DNA of 58,777 nt from Gammaproteobacteria bacterium (GCA_003567475.1 PWZL01000016.1:1-58777), one strand, 5' to 3'. Shown: positions 1 to 8,727, counted from the first letter of the stretch. Notes: generated by a model from the letters alone, not told the origin. Translations and numbers: made by a program.

Positions 1-126
1 CGACGCCTGCTGCGTGCCGGCGTGTCGCCGGTGTTGCCAGTGGTGACCGGCGAGGGCGCGGCGGCCGGTCTCTCGATCCCGCCAGTCGCCGATGACGACC
101 GGCCGACGGAGGGTGCGGATGGATGA
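1..126 (+). CDS. C-terminal end of an unrecognised protein (partial)
   Basis: An open frame enters from the left edge and ends at a TGA at 124-126. It encodes the last 41 residues of a protein, rich in Ala, Gly, Pro and Val and ending in ADG. The stop overlaps the preferred start of the next gene (ATG at 119), the usual sign of translational coupling. Too little is left to name a family. NUDIX hydrolases often precede MBL-fold genes of the next type, but nothing visible here proves that. Confidence 0.5.
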   Translation, partial: RRLLRAGVSPVLPVVTGEGAAAGLSIPPVADDDRPTEGADG

Positions 127-961
127 TTTCACGGTCGGCCGGAGCGTCATGCTGGCGCCCGGCGTGCGGCGAGTGGTCGCCCCTAACGGCGGGCCGCTCA
201 CCGGTCCGGGCACCAACAGCTACGTGCTGGGCGATGCCGCTCGCGTCGTGCTCGATCCCGGACCCGCGGAGCCGGCGCATCTCGAGCGTCTGGCAGCGCT
301 TTGCGAAGGGCGCTGCGCGTTCATCGCCGTGAGCCACACCCATCCTGATCACTCGCCTGGCGCCGCGCCGCTGGCCGCCGCCCTGGGCGTGCCGCTGGTC
401 GGTCTGCCGCCCCCGGCGGCCGGGCCGCAGGACCGCTCGTTTCGTCCTGACCGGGTGCCGGCCGATGGCCAGGCCTGCGGATTCGACGGCTTCGAACTCG
501 TGGCCATCCATACCCCGGGACATGCGTCCAATCACGTCTGCTGGCTGCTCAGGCCGTTGAACTGGCTGTTCACGGGGGATCACCTGATGGGCGGTTCGAC
601 CGTGGTGATCGCGCCGCCCGATGGCAACATGAACGCCTATCTCGCCTCGCTGCGGCGACTGAAGTCACTGCCGATCTCGCAGCTGGCGCCCGGGCACGGC
701 GGCGTGCTGGGCGATCCGGCGGCGGTGGTCGATGGCGTGATCGCGCATCGCCTGCGCCGCGAGGCCCGCGTGGTCACTGCCCTGAGGGCGGAGCAGCCGG
801 CCACCGCAGATGAGCTGGTCGCGACAGTCTATGCCGACACGCCAGTACAGCTGCATCCGCTGGCGCGTCTTTCGTTGCAGGCGCACCTGGAAAAGCTGGT
901 CGAGGATGGCCGTGCCGTCAGCTCAGCCGATGGCCGCTATCGTCTCCACGAGGCCGGTTGA
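119..961 (+). CDS. MBL-fold metallo-hydrolase (LACTB2-like)
   Basis: This is a 280-residue metallo-beta-lactamase-fold hydrolase. The metal motif HTHPDH lies near residue 73, followed by HTPGHASNH, the aspartate of FTGDH and the late histidine of APGHGG, so all metal ligands of the fold are present. The C-terminal 80 residues form the small helical domain seen in LACTB2-type proteins. The ATG at 119 is chosen over the one at 92 because GGAGGG lies 6 bases upstream and the start overlaps the stop of the preceding frame. LACTB2 relatives are RNases or thioester-type hydrolases; the substrate here is unknown. It is probably a cytoplasmic housekeeping protein. Confidence 0.85.
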   Translation: MDDFTVGRSVMLAPGVRRVVAPNGGPLTGPGTNSYVLGDAARVVLDPGPAEPAHLERLAALCEGRCAFIAVSHTHPDHSPGAAPLAAALGVPLVGLPPPAAGPQDRSFRPDRVPADGQACGFDGFELVAIHTPGHASNHVCWLLRPLNWLFTGDHLMGGSTVVIAPPDGNMNAYLASLRRLKSLPISQLAPGHGGVLGDPAAVVDGVIAHRLRREARVVTALRAEQPATADELVATVYADTPVQLHPLARLSLQAHLEKLVEDGRAVSSADGRYRLHEAG

Positions 962-1012
962 TACGTTCAGCGTGGGCCTGCACCGTGTGACGTGCTCATG
1001 GGTCTGGATGGA

Positions 1013-1411
1013 TCACACGCCCGGCAATGGCTGACGCGCAATCACGTATTCCGCCACCGGCACGCCACCGATGAGGTGTTCCTGGATGATGCGCTCGAGC
1101 ACTTCGGGCGTGCAGCTGCGATACCAGATCCCGTCCGGGTAGACGACCGCAATCGGGCCCTCGAGGCAGACCTGCAGACAATTGGCTTTGGTCCGGAACA
1201 CCCCCCCCTGGCGCACGAGCCCAACCTGGATCAGCCGTTTCTTCAGGTAGTCCCAGCTCCTGAGGCTTGTTTCGCGATCGCAGCACTTGGGCTTCGTCTG
1301 ATCGGCGCACAGCAGGATATGGCGGCGGATGCTGCGGATCTGCAGCTTTTCCACCGCCGCCTCGAGGCGCTCACGATCGCCCACGGTGCGCGCCTGGAGG
1401 GTGGTGGACAT
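1013..1411 (-). CDS. Thioredoxin-like [2Fe-2S] ferredoxin
   Basis: This 132-residue protein has the cysteine pattern of the thioredoxin-fold [2Fe-2S] ferredoxin family: Cys35, Cys43/44, then Cys78 and Cys82 three residues apart in ANCLQVC. The stretch VVYPDGIWY followed by a helix and EHLIGG is typical of that family. The ATG directly follows the stop of the nitroreductase gene upstream with no spacer, so the two are co-transcribed and probably translationally coupled. It presumably carries electrons in the cytoplasm. Pairing with a flavin reductase suggests a shared redox function, but the partner is inferred only from position. Confidence 0.85.
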   Translation of the reverse strand: MSTTLQARTVGDRERLEAAVEKLQIRSIRRHILLCADQTKPKCCDRETSLRSWDYLKKRLIQVGLVRQGGVFRTKANCLQVCLEGPIAVVYPDGIWYRSCTPEVLERIIQEHLIGGVPVAEYVIARQPLPGV

Positions 1412-2005
1412 TCAGAGCACCCTGCAGACCTGCGAAAACTCGAAGCGTGGCAGCCGTGGATGCAGCTTCTCGGCGATGCCATAGCCGAGGTTGCAGAGGA
1501 AATTGCTACGGAAGCGACCTTCTGGAAAGAACTCGCGGTCGACGGCAGTCTTGTCGAAACCGGACATCGGCCCACAGTCCAGGCCGAGCCCGCGCGCGGC
1601 AATGATCAGATACCCGGCCTGCAGCGTGGCGTTCCGGAAGGCGGTTTCGTTGCCGCTGTTCTCCTCGCCGCGCCACCAGCCTTTCACCTCGTCGGGCGCG
1701 GGCGGGTAGAGCTGATCCATGTGTTCGTAGAACAGCGTATCGAACGCGAGAATCGCGGTGACCGGCGCGGTCATGGTCTTTTCGATGTTGCCCTCCATCA
1801 GGCAGGGCCTGAGTCTTTCCTTGGCCGTCTCGCTCTTGATGAACTCGATGCGCAGCGGCGAACAGTTCGCGCTGGTGGGGCCCATCCGCACCAGTTCGAA
1901 CAATTCCTGTAGCAGCGCATCCGGCACCTCGCGCGGTTGCCAGGCGAAGTGCGTCCGGGCCTCCCGGAACAGCTGGTCCAGCGCGGTCTCATCGATACGG
2001 GACAT
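1412..2005 (-). CDS. Nitroreductase family protein, RutE/malonic semialdehyde reductase-like
   Basis: This 197-residue FMN-dependent nitroreductase-fold enzyme carries GPTSANCSP near residue 40, RPCLMEGN, and TAPVTAILAFD, all close to the RutE group (reduction of malonic semialdehyde in pyrimidine catabolism or of similar aldehydes). No other rut genes are nearby, so a RutE role is not shown; enoate or nitro reduction is possible. The start at 2005 has GGAGG a few bases upstream. A longer frame to 2104 exists but its extra residues look non-coding. The gene is the first of a two-gene operon with the ferredoxin. Confidence 0.85.
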   Translation of the reverse strand: MSRIDETALDQLFREARTHFAWQPREVPDALLQELFELVRMGPTSANCSPLRIEFIKSETAKERLRPCLMEGNIEKTMTAPVTAILAFDTLFYEHMDQLYPPAPDEVKGWWRGEENSGNETAFRNATLQAGYLIIAARGLGLDCGPMSGFDKTAVDREFFPEGRFRSNFLCNLGYGIAEKLHPRLPRFEFSQVCRVL

Positions 2006-2152
2006 GGTCAACCTCCGATGTTGCTCCTGCAGCGAAGGATACCGCAGCCGCACATCGGCTGTCGGCCCTTCCGGTGGCCCCTGAGCCCCCCTGTCCAGCG
2101 GCAATCATCCGATCGGGACTTGCGTCTCTCTCGATATCGGGCAAGCTGATAT

Positions 2153-2165
2153 TTCAATAATTGAA
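2153..2165. promoter_or_regulatory. 13-bp inverted repeat in a divergent promoter region
   Basis: TTCAATAATTGAA is a perfect 6+1+6 inverted repeat in the AT-rich stretch between the nitroreductase and the hypothetical gene at 2216. Its base composition contrasts sharply with the GC-rich surroundings, as expected for a divergent promoter. It may be an operator. No regulator can be assigned. Confidence 0.35.
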
Positions 2166-2215
2166 TATTCAAGTAATGTTCGGAAACGAGACAAGGGAAT
2201 GAATGATGCGGATTC

Positions 2216-2854
2216 GTGCTTGCAAGACCGACCGCCGCCGCGCGCGCCGGTCTCAACGTGGTGGCCGAGCTGCTGCGCGGACACGAGGGGTTCTACATCG
2301 ACGAGCACTATCCGCCGGGCGACGTGAGCGACAGTGCGTCGGACAGCCTGTACTACTATCACGCCCATCGTGATGTCGACCTCGAGCACGGCCACTTCCA
2401 CCTGTTTACGCGTGATACAGCGCGTAGCGTTCGACGGGTCGATGCGCCGCATGCGCACGCGTCGGCAGACCGCCTGGTGCATCTGGTCGCCATCTCGATG
2501 GATGACTGGGGAGAGCCGCAGGCCTTGTTCACCACCAACCGTTGGGTGACCGGGGAGGACTGGGCCGCCGCCGCGGAGGTCCGGGATCGGGTGGCGAGGT
2601 TCGAGATCGACCACGCCTATCCGTCATGGCCGGTGAATCGCTGGCTGACTGCGATGCTGCAGCTTTATGGCGCACATCTGGACGTGCTGCTCGCGGCCCG
2701 CGATGCCACGATCGACCGCTGGGCAGAAAAAAGACCGGGCGACGATCCCCGCGCCGCCCGGTCTCTGGAGGTGCTGTCCTGGCTGCCGGTGTCGATCGAT
2801 GCCTGCGCCGATCAGCTCGAAACCGGCAGCCTCAAGGCTATTTCTCGCCGTTGA
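2216..2854 (+). CDS. Conserved hypothetical protein (DUF6969-like)
   Basis: This 212-residue protein is of unknown function. It has a conserved-looking core with GLNVVAELLRG, EHYP, LYYYHAHR and EHGHFH in the first 65 residues, then SMDDWGEP and TNRWVTGE. The histidine-rich motifs could bind a metal. From memory these match the uncharacterised DUF6969 group, but I could not check it. The only in-frame start is GTG at 2216, without a good ribosome-binding site. Better-placed ATGs (2199, 2203, 2206) are in the other frames, so the N terminus is uncertain. The 3' end overlaps the convergent Rieske gene by 17 bases. Confidence 0.6.
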   Translation: MLARPTAAARAGLNVVAELLRGHEGFYIDEHYPPGDVSDSASDSLYYYHAHRDVDLEHGHFHLFTRDTARSVRRVDAPHAHASADRLVHLVAISMDDWGEPQALFTTNRWVTGEDWAAAAEVRDRVARFEIDHAYPSWPVNRWLTAMLQLYGAHLDVLLAARDATIDRWAEKRPGDDPRAARSLEVLSWLPVSIDACADQLETGSLKAISRR

Positions 2855-4199
2855 GGTAGCGGTCGAGTTCCTTGTGGAAGTGACGGATGCGGACTTCCTG
2901 CTCACTCCACAGCGGTCCACGGAAACCGCGCGAGCGGACACCCTTCTGCACCACCGGCAGCAGTTCGGCATCCTGGTCGAGCACCAAACCGAGCCCCGCG
3001 GGTTCGCCGAGGCCGACATGCTCGGTGTCCGGTCGGGTCTCGCCCGTGGTGTCCAGTCCCTCAGGGAGCCCCATCCACGCGGGTACAGTGTAGCTCGGGT
3101 CCGCGGCGGGTCGGAACAGCGTGATGGTGTCGTAGTAGAAGCGGTTCGGATCGGACTCGTGCGGGAGAAAGCGCATCAGGAAGGCACCCTCCGGGTGCAG
3201 GCCAACCTGAACATTCGGGAAAATGCCGGTCGCCCAACTGTCGGTGAGCTGCGCATCGGAGAGCCGACTGTAGTCCAGGCCGAGTTTATCGGCGCGCACG
3301 CGCTTAGAGCGCTGGATGAACTCGCGCACACCGATGGCTGGGCCGTCATACTGCTTTGGGTCGGCGCCGGCGTCGCGGATCATGAACTCCAGCCCCGCGT
3401 CCACCGCCTCCTGATCCGGTACCCGCGGGCTCTTCTTGCCGATGGGCACGATCATGCGCGAGGCGCCGTTCGGGTAGAGGTCGTACTGCACACCCAGGTC
3501 ATCCATGACCGTCGAGGTCTGCGGATGCACCGCGTGCAGGTGATAGCTCTCGTAGAAAGCATCGATGCCGTTCTTCCAGTTGGCCGCCCATTCGCTGGAG
3601 ACATGACGCACGGTGAACATCTGGTCGAGCTGGTAGTTCTCGAGATACCCCTCGGGTAGACCGATGTACTCCTTGAGTGGGGGGGCATTGCCATCCATGT
3701 TGATCCAGATCAGGCCGGCGTGTTCTTCACAACGAACGCTGGAGAGCTGCGGACGCGGGCAGAGCACCTCGGGTCGGAAGCTGTCCTCGTCGGTGATCGC
3801 GTTCAGCTGGCCATCGAGCTCGAAGCTCCAGGAATGAAACGAGCAGGTGAAGCGGGGTACGCTGCCGCGCTCGTTCAGCACCAGCTGGTTGCCCCGATGC
3901 GGGCAGACATTGTAGTGCGCCCGCACCGCGTGGGTGTCGTCCAGGGTGATGATGAACGACTCGGGCCCGACGTTGAACACGAAGTAGTCACCCGGCTCGC
4001 GCAGATCGGTGCGGGGGCCGGCGATCAGCCACACGCGTGGCCACAGGTGCTGCCATTCCTGGGCCATGAATTCGGTGCTGTAGTAGCGGTCGGGGGCGAC
4101 GACCTCGGTGCCATTGTCGACGTAGGGCCGCTTGGCTTCGAGCGAATCTTCCGGAGCGCTCGGGTTGACGACGGGGCCATGCTCGTAGTTGTAGGCCAT
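2838..4199 (-). CDS. Rieske non-heme iron oxygenase, alpha subunit
   Basis: This is a 453-residue aromatic-ring-hydroxylating oxygenase large subunit. The Rieske [2Fe-2S] ligands are Cys99, His101, Cys119 and His122 (CPHRG ... CSFHSW). The mononuclear iron site follows as Asp213, His220 and His225 (DAFYESYHLHAVH), and LDQDAEL near the C terminus may give the last carboxylate. No beta subunit gene is adjacent, so it is probably an alpha-only oxygenase that takes electrons from a separate ferredoxin. It resembles the paralogue at 49865 (shared LDQDA and RIRHFHK tail). An 18-bp palindromic operator lies 95 bp upstream (4294-4311), shared with the divergent TonB receptor. The substrate is unknown. 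Confidence 0.93.
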   Translation of the reverse strand: MAYNYEHGPVVNPSAPEDSLEAKRPYVDNGTEVVAPDRYYSTEFMAQEWQHLWPRVWLIAGPRTDLREPGDYFVFNVGPESFIITLDDTHAVRAHYNVCPHRGNQLVLNERGSVPRFTCSFHSWSFELDGQLNAITDEDSFRPEVLCPRPQLSSVRCEEHAGLIWINMDGNAPPLKEYIGLPEGYLENYQLDQMFTVRHVSSEWAANWKNGIDAFYESYHLHAVHPQTSTVMDDLGVQYDLYPNGASRMIVPIGKKSPRVPDQEAVDAGLEFMIRDAGADPKQYDGPAIGVREFIQRSKRVRADKLGLDYSRLSDAQLTDSWATGIFPNVQVGLHPEGAFLMRFLPHESDPNRFYYDTITLFRPAADPSYTVPAWMGLPEGLDTTGETRPDTEHVGLGEPAGLGLVLDQDAELLPVVQKGVRSRGFRGPLWSEQEVRIRHFHKELDRYLNGEK

Positions 4200-4293
4200 G
4201 ACGGGTCTGCTCCTGTGACTGGCTGGCGACGCGGGCGAGACGCCCGGACGTTCAGTAGCGTAACAGCCTCAAGGATAGGCCACCTCCGCGAAA

Positions 4294-4311
4294 AAACAAG
4301 CCTGACTGTTT
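4294..4311. promoter_or_regulatory. Operator copy A (recurrent 18-bp palindrome)
   Basis: AAACAAGCCTGACTGTTT matches the consensus AAACAGTCATGACTGTTT at 15 of 18 positions, with one half-site perfect. It lies upstream of the minus-strand Rieske gene, with TATCCT 16 bp further on as a possible -10. Confidence 0.65.
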
Positions 4312-4418
4312 ATTTTGCACTGCAATAGATCCAAACGGCGCTGCAGCGTGTCGATCCGTCGCGACGCGCGAGTTGCAAGTCCCTGAAATGAAGATGGTTC
4401 CGTTGTCGCCGAACCGAC

Positions 4419-4436
4419 AAACAGTCGTGCTTGCTT
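4419..4436. promoter_or_regulatory. Operator copy B (recurrent 18-bp palindrome)
   Basis: AAACAGTCGTGCTTGCTT matches the consensus at 14 of 18 positions; the left half-site differs at one base only. It is 101 bp upstream of the TonB receptor start and 18 bp before a TAAATA -10-like hexamer. It is the weakest of the five copies. Confidence 0.5.
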
Positions 4437-4537
4437 TTTTTTGGAGGCGCCGATTAAATACCCGGAGGCTGTCGTGGCATTCCGCCCGTCAGTAGACCCG
4501 CGGATACTGGGGGGTCCGTGCAACTGGGGGAGAAGAC

Positions 4538-7090
4538 ATGCAAGCATCCTCGCATGCGGGCCAGCGCCGTCGCGCGGGCGTCGCCACTTTGACCGGTGCG
4601 GCGCTGCTCGCCGCCAGCATCAGCACTGCCATGGCGCAGCAACCTCAGGGGGAGCGTGCCCGCGGGCTCGACGAAATCCTGGTCACCGCGACCCGGCGCG
4701 TAGAGACCGCGCTGCAGGACACGCCGGTCTCGGTGTCAGCCTTCAGTCCTGACGATATCGATCGCATGGTCGCACGGGATATTTCCGGCCTGGCTGCGGC
4801 CGTGCCCGGTTTCTCGGCCGCGCGCATTACCGCCTTCAATGCCGCTTCGTTCGCGATGCGAGGCGTCGGTCTGACCGACATCATCGTCTATCAGGATGCG
4901 CCGGTCAGCGTCCAGATCGATGACTTCGTCATCCCCAGCGTGCAGACGCAGCTGCTCGATACGTTCGATATCGAGGCCATCGAGTTCCTGCGCGGACCAC
5001 AAGGCACACTGTTTGGCAAGAACACCACAGGCGGTGCCGTCAATATCCGCAGCAAGCGCCCGGATATGAGCGAGTTCGGGGGTTCGGCACGCGTCGCGTA
5101 TGGGAGTTTCAATGAACGGCGCATCATGGGCGCCGTGGATATCCCGGTTGTCGAGGACGTGTTCGCGCTGCGCTTGGTCGGTGGCTACGTGGAATCGGAC
5201 GGGTACTATCGTTTGGGCGCACCTTACGGACCGATCAATACCCTGGGCTTGTTCGATGGTTCCTTTGAGCCGTTCGTGATCGAAGGATTCACCGGCGAGT
5301 CCGGTCGTGGGACGGGGGAACGCGCTGGTGGTGAAGACGTGTTCAACGGTCGGATCAAGGCGCAGTGGAATCCGAACGATGACATGTCAGTGCTTCTGCA
5401 GTACGAGTTCCTGCGCGACCGCTCCGACGCGGTGCCTGCGTTCAACGATACCCCGCCCGATGGTCCGTATCTCTGGAACGCCCTCGGATTCACCCGGCCG
5501 GACGGCGATCCGATCAAGAACATGGGCTCGACCCAGCGTAACGACGCGCTGCTGGGGATGGGGCGTGGTCAGCGTATTGACGTCGACGGTATCTACCTGA
5601 ACTTCGACTGGGCGTTCAGTCCGGATTACACCTTTATCGCCTCGGCGGGTCGTCGCGAGCAGGACGAGATCCTGCCGAATACCTATACGGGTGCGGCGCC
5701 GGTGAATACCATCACCGGCGAGGTGCTGTCGCTGTTCGATGCAAATCGCAGCACGACCCGAGAAACCACCCAGTTCGAGGCGCGCGTGGCCTCCGACCTC
5801 GATGGGCCGGTCAACTTCGTGGTGGGTGGTTTCTACCAGCAGAACGACGCGGCATTCTGCGTGGTGCAGGTGCTGGGCTTCATCGACCTGGCACTGGATT
5901 TCGCCTCACTGGGACTGCCAGCGCTGTTCAACAACAACAGTCCTTCGGTGCTGTGTAACCGGCAGGACTCCAAATCACTCGCCGGTTATGCGGATGTCAC
6001 CTACGAATTCAACGATCGTTTCACCTTGGGCGCGGGCCTGCGTTACACACGTGACGAGCGCAGTTGGGCGGGGCGCACACAGGTGCCGTTCGGGCAGCTC
6101 GACCCGAACAATCCGGGGCTGACGGCAGACGACCTCAACGCACCTCTCGACGCCGGGGATTTCGTCCGCTTCCCAGGCGGTACGATTGTAGATGCGTCGA
6201 CGCCCGGCTTCGATAACCTCGATCAGACGTGGAACGAACCGAGCTGGCGGGTCACCGGCGCCTACCGGGTGACCGACGACCTGCTGTCGTATCTCACCAT
6301 CTCTCGCGGCTACAAGGCTGGCGGTTACAATGACCAGACCGGGACCAGCGGTCTACTCGTCCCGGCGCTGACCCGACCGGTCGATCCCGAATTCGCAACC
6401 AACTATGAGCTTGGTTTCAAGTACGAGACGGCCGACGGACGCCTGCGCTTCAATCCGACCGTGTTCTTCGCGCGCTATACCGATGCCCAGCGCGCTGCCA
6501 ACGTGATCACCGAGCAGGGCGGCGCGCAATTCCAGGAAACGGTGTTCTACAACGCCGCGAAAGTGGAAGCCAGGGGCGTCGAGCTGGAGTTCCAGGCCCT
6601 GCTGACCGACAACTTCAGGATACGGGCTCAGGCATCGTGGCTGGATGCCAGTTACAAGAACTTCTTCCTCGAGCAGGAGGAACTCGTCGACCCGCTCACC
6701 GGGGGACGCATCCTGCCGATCTCCGAGGACCTCAGCGGTCTGCCGGTGCCGCGTTCGCCGAAGAAGAGCGGGGCGATTTCCGGAACCTATGAGATCGAGC
6801 TCGCGGGTGGCTTCGTCGATATTTCCGGCGAGGTCTATTACGAGGATCGTAATCTGTTCTACATCTCGGTGGCCGGCCGTGAGTTCGATGCCTACCTGGA
6901 TTCCAAGGCGCTGTTCAACGCCTCGGTGACCTACAGCGACCGTGATGGCCGTTATTTCGTCCGCGCGTATGGCAAAAACCTTGGCGACAAGCGTTATCGG
7001 GTCGCCAGCCAGTCGGTGGCGACGCTGTGGACGCATACCCAGTGGGGCGCGCCGCGTAACTTTGGTGTCGAGGTCGGCTTCAACTTCTGA
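4538..7090 (+). CDS. TonB-dependent outer membrane receptor
   Basis: This 850-residue receptor has a signal peptide ending near AMAQ, a TonB box (DEILVTATRR) and a plug domain with the LRGPQGTLFGKNTTGGAVN motif, followed by a long beta-barrel ending in a terminal Phe (GFNF), as outer membrane barrels do. It imports a large or scarce substrate using TonB energy. Receptors of this subtype in proteobacterial degraders often sit beside catabolic genes. Here it is divergent from a Rieske oxygenase and shares its operator region, so the imported compound may be that enzyme's substrate; this is inferred. The start is set by GGGGGAGAAG just upstream. Confidence 0.93.
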   Translation: MQASSHAGQRRRAGVATLTGAALLAASISTAMAQQPQGERARGLDEILVTATRRVETALQDTPVSVSAFSPDDIDRMVARDISGLAAAVPGFSAARITAFNAASFAMRGVGLTDIIVYQDAPVSVQIDDFVIPSVQTQLLDTFDIEAIEFLRGPQGTLFGKNTTGGAVNIRSKRPDMSEFGGSARVAYGSFNERRIMGAVDIPVVEDVFALRLVGGYVESDGYYRLGAPYGPINTLGLFDGSFEPFVIEGFTGESGRGTGERAGGEDVFNGRIKAQWNPNDDMSVLLQYEFLRDRSDAVPAFNDTPPDGPYLWNALGFTRPDGDPIKNMGSTQRNDALLGMGRGQRIDVDGIYLNFDWAFSPDYTFIASAGRREQDEILPNTYTGAAPVNTITGEVLSLFDANRSTTRETTQFEARVASDLDGPVNFVVGGFYQQNDAAFCVVQVLGFIDLALDFASLGLPALFNNNSPSVLCNRQDSKSLAGYADVTYEFNDRFTLGAGLRYTRDERSWAGRTQVPFGQLDPNNPGLTADDLNAPLDAGDFVRFPGGTIVDASTPGFDNLDQTWNEPSWRVTGAYRVTDDLLSYLTISRGYKAGGYNDQTGTSGLLVPALTRPVDPEFATNYELGFKYETADGRLRFNPTVFFARYTDAQRAANVITEQGGAQFQETVFYNAAKVEARGVELEFQALLTDNFRIRAQASWLDASYKNFFLEQEELVDPLTGGRILPISEDLSGLPVPRSPKKSGAISGTYEIELAGGFVDISGEVYYEDRNLFYISVAGREFDAYLDSKALFNASVTYSDRDGRYFVRAYGKNLGDKRYRVASQSVATLWTHTQWGAPRNFGVEVGFNF

Positions 7091-7101
7091 GCCTGACGGG
7101 T

Positions 7102-7132
7102 GGCCCCGGGGGAGTGATGTCCTCCCGGGGCC
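7102..7132 (+). terminator. GC-rich hairpin after the TonB receptor
   Basis: GGCCCCGGG at 7102-7110 pairs with CCCGGGGCC at 7124-7132, with a 13-base loop, 11 bp after the receptor stop codon. There is no T-run after it, so it may only stabilise the mRNA end or aid termination. Confidence 0.4.
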
Positions 7133-7206
7133 GCAGTCCGACTTGACCTGGCCCCGCCGTGTCCGCTATGCCACACTGCTGGCGTCAGGAGGATGCGGGG
7201 TGGGCC

Positions 7207-7818
7207 ATGAGCGAGCGCAAGCGCCCTTCGGTGACGTCCGGCCAGCCGGGTCCACCGTCTGATGATGCCGCAGCATCGACCCGGTCGGTCAGCGACAGCG
7301 ACGCGGGCAAGGTGACGTTTCGCCACGGTGCCGCTGTGTGGGAATGGAACACCCGCACCGGGGCGTTCGATCTCGAAGAGACCACCATGTTGTTGCGACG
7401 GCTGGAGAATCCGGCGCTCAGCCTGGAAGAGCCTCTGGAGCACCGCGATCTTGCCGTGAGCGGTGAGGTGGCACGCCAACGGCAGGCGCAGTCCGCGGTC
7501 CCCAGGTCGGCGGGCGAGGATGCGGACACCGGTGCGGGGTCCCGCCCGGCACCGGCCCAGATGCCGGCGCCGGAAGACTGGGCGCTGCAGACCCTTTCCC
7601 TGGACGGGTCCGTCGTGGAGGGTGGCAATCCCTACGACAGCCTCGCGTCGGGTTCTCGCGGGCGCGAGCGGACACCGGATGGCGAGTCTGACGCCTGGTC
7701 ATGGGCGCTTCGCAGCGGGCCCAGCAAAGCCCGCGGCGCCAGGGACGAGGCGGCTGACAGGCGCGAGCGGGGCTACAATCCCTACGGTGATGACCCGCCT
7801 GCGCGGCGGCGCCGCTAG
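7207..7818 (+). CDS. Conserved low-complexity protein of unknown function
   Basis: This 203-residue, largely disordered, charged protein has a short ordered-looking core: VTFRHGAAVWEWNTRTGAF followed by LLRRLENPALSLEE. From memory, small proteobacterial proteins with the same order of motifs (WEW, TG-F, then LSLE and a C-terminal NPY) exist without a known role. The NPY motif occurs twice here, as GGNPYDS and YNPYGDD. There is no signal peptide or membrane segment. The start at 7207 is preferred over 7159 because the earlier residues look non-coding. It faces the end of the SDR gene, so the two converge with 9 bp between. Confidence 0.6.
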   Translation: MSERKRPSVTSGQPGPPSDDAAASTRSVSDSDAGKVTFRHGAAVWEWNTRTGAFDLEETTMLLRRLENPALSLEEPLEHRDLAVSGEVARQRQAQSAVPRSAGEDADTGAGSRPAPAQMPAPEDWALQTLSLDGSVVEGGNPYDSLASGSRGRERTPDGESDAWSWALRSGPSKARGARDEAADRRERGYNPYGDDPPARRRR

Positions 7819-7827
7819 CCGCCGGCC

Positions 7828-8727
7828 TCAACGCTCCGGAATGCGGAAGTAGTCCGGGATACCTGCCGGCCAGACATCACCCCACTGCTGGCCACCACCG
7901 TCGACCGTCAGCACTTCGCCGGTCACGAATTTTCCCGAGGGCGCCAGCAGGTAGACCACAGCTTCGGCGATATCGTAGGCGTCGCCGAGACGCTGCAACG
8001 GGTTGGAGTATCGAAACGCTTCGGCCGCCGCAGGCGGGTAGACATTGAAGCCCTCGGTCTCGACCGAGCCCGGGGCGACGCAGTTGACGCGAATGTCCAG
8101 CGGTGCCCACTCGACTGCGACCGTCTTCGACAGATAGACCACGCCGGCCCGGGCCGCGCAGGTATGGGCGACCTGCGGCATGCCCCGCTGCACCAGCGCA
8201 ACGATGTTCACGATACTCCCCGGTCGGCCCTCGTCTCGCCAGCGTCGCGCCGCCGACTGCATCATGTACCAGGTGCCGTTCAGGTTCGTGTCGATGACGG
8301 CGTTCCAGCCTTTTACGCTGAAGTCGATCGCCGCCTGCGGAAACTGGCCACCGCCGTTGTTGACGATACCGTCAAGCCGCCCGAATTCGCTCCAGGTGCG
8401 CTCCACCAGCGCTTCGACCTGCTCAGGATCGCGGATGGTCATTGCCGTGGTCGCGATCTGGCTGCCCGGCACCAGCGCACTGACCGCTTCGCGACAGTGC
8501 TCCAGCTTCTCGCCGCGCCGGCCACAGATCATGACCCGGGCGCCGAGTCGCGCCAGCAGAAAAGTCATGGCGCGGCCCAGTCCGCTGCCACCACCGGAGA
8601 CGATGTACACCTGGTCGGCGAGCAGATCATCCCGGTAGACGGTGGGACGTTCGGCGAGCTCCTCATCCGTGAAGCCCCAGCGACGCGTCGGCTCGTCTTT
8701 GATGGGCGTGGCCTTCATGGTGGTCAT
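7828..8727 (-). CDS. SDR oxidoreductase, PECR/2,4-dienoyl-CoA-reductase-like
   Basis: This 299-residue NAD(P)-dependent short-chain dehydrogenase has the cofactor loop GGGSGLG near residue 46 and NNGGGQF in place of NNAG. Where most SDRs have YxxxK it has AHTCAARAG, as in peroxisomal trans-2-enoyl-CoA reductase and dienoyl-CoA reductase relatives, which lack the classical tyrosine at this place. This favours an enoyl- or dienoyl-CoA substrate over an alcohol. It is the last gene of a four-gene operon (Rieske, HMGS-DUF35, thiolase, SDR) and starts 30 bp after the thiolase stop. Function in acyl-CoA reduction during ring or side-chain breakdown is inferred. Confidence 0.85.
   Translation of the reverse strand: MTTMKATPIKDEPTRRWGFTDEELAERPTVYRDDLLADQVYIVSGGGSGLGRAMTFLLARLGARVMICGRRGEKLEHCREAVSALVPGSQIATTAMTIRDPEQVEALVERTWSEFGRLDGIVNNGGGQFPQAAIDFSVKGWNAVIDTNLNGTWYMMQSAARRWRDEGRPGSIVNIVALVQRGMPQVAHTCAARAGVVYLSKTVAVEWAPLDIRVNCVAPGSVETEGFNVYPPAAAEAFRYSNPLQRLGDAYDIAEAVVYLLAPSGKFVTGEVLTVDGGGQQWGDVWPAGIPDYFRIPER

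Larger units (their letters stand above)
4200..4537. other. Divergent intergenic control region, Rieske oxygenase / TonB receptor
   Basis: This 338-bp stretch has no gene. It is AT-richer than its flanks and holds two copies of the window's recurrent palindrome (4294-4311 and 4419-4436), each about 100 bp from the gene it faces. A TATCCT hexamer (minus strand, 4272-4277) and a TAAATA hexamer (4455-4460) lie 16 and 18 bp beyond the operators and could be the -10 elements of two outward promoters. The TonB receptor has a GGGGGAGAAG ribosome-binding site just before 4538. Confidence 0.6.
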
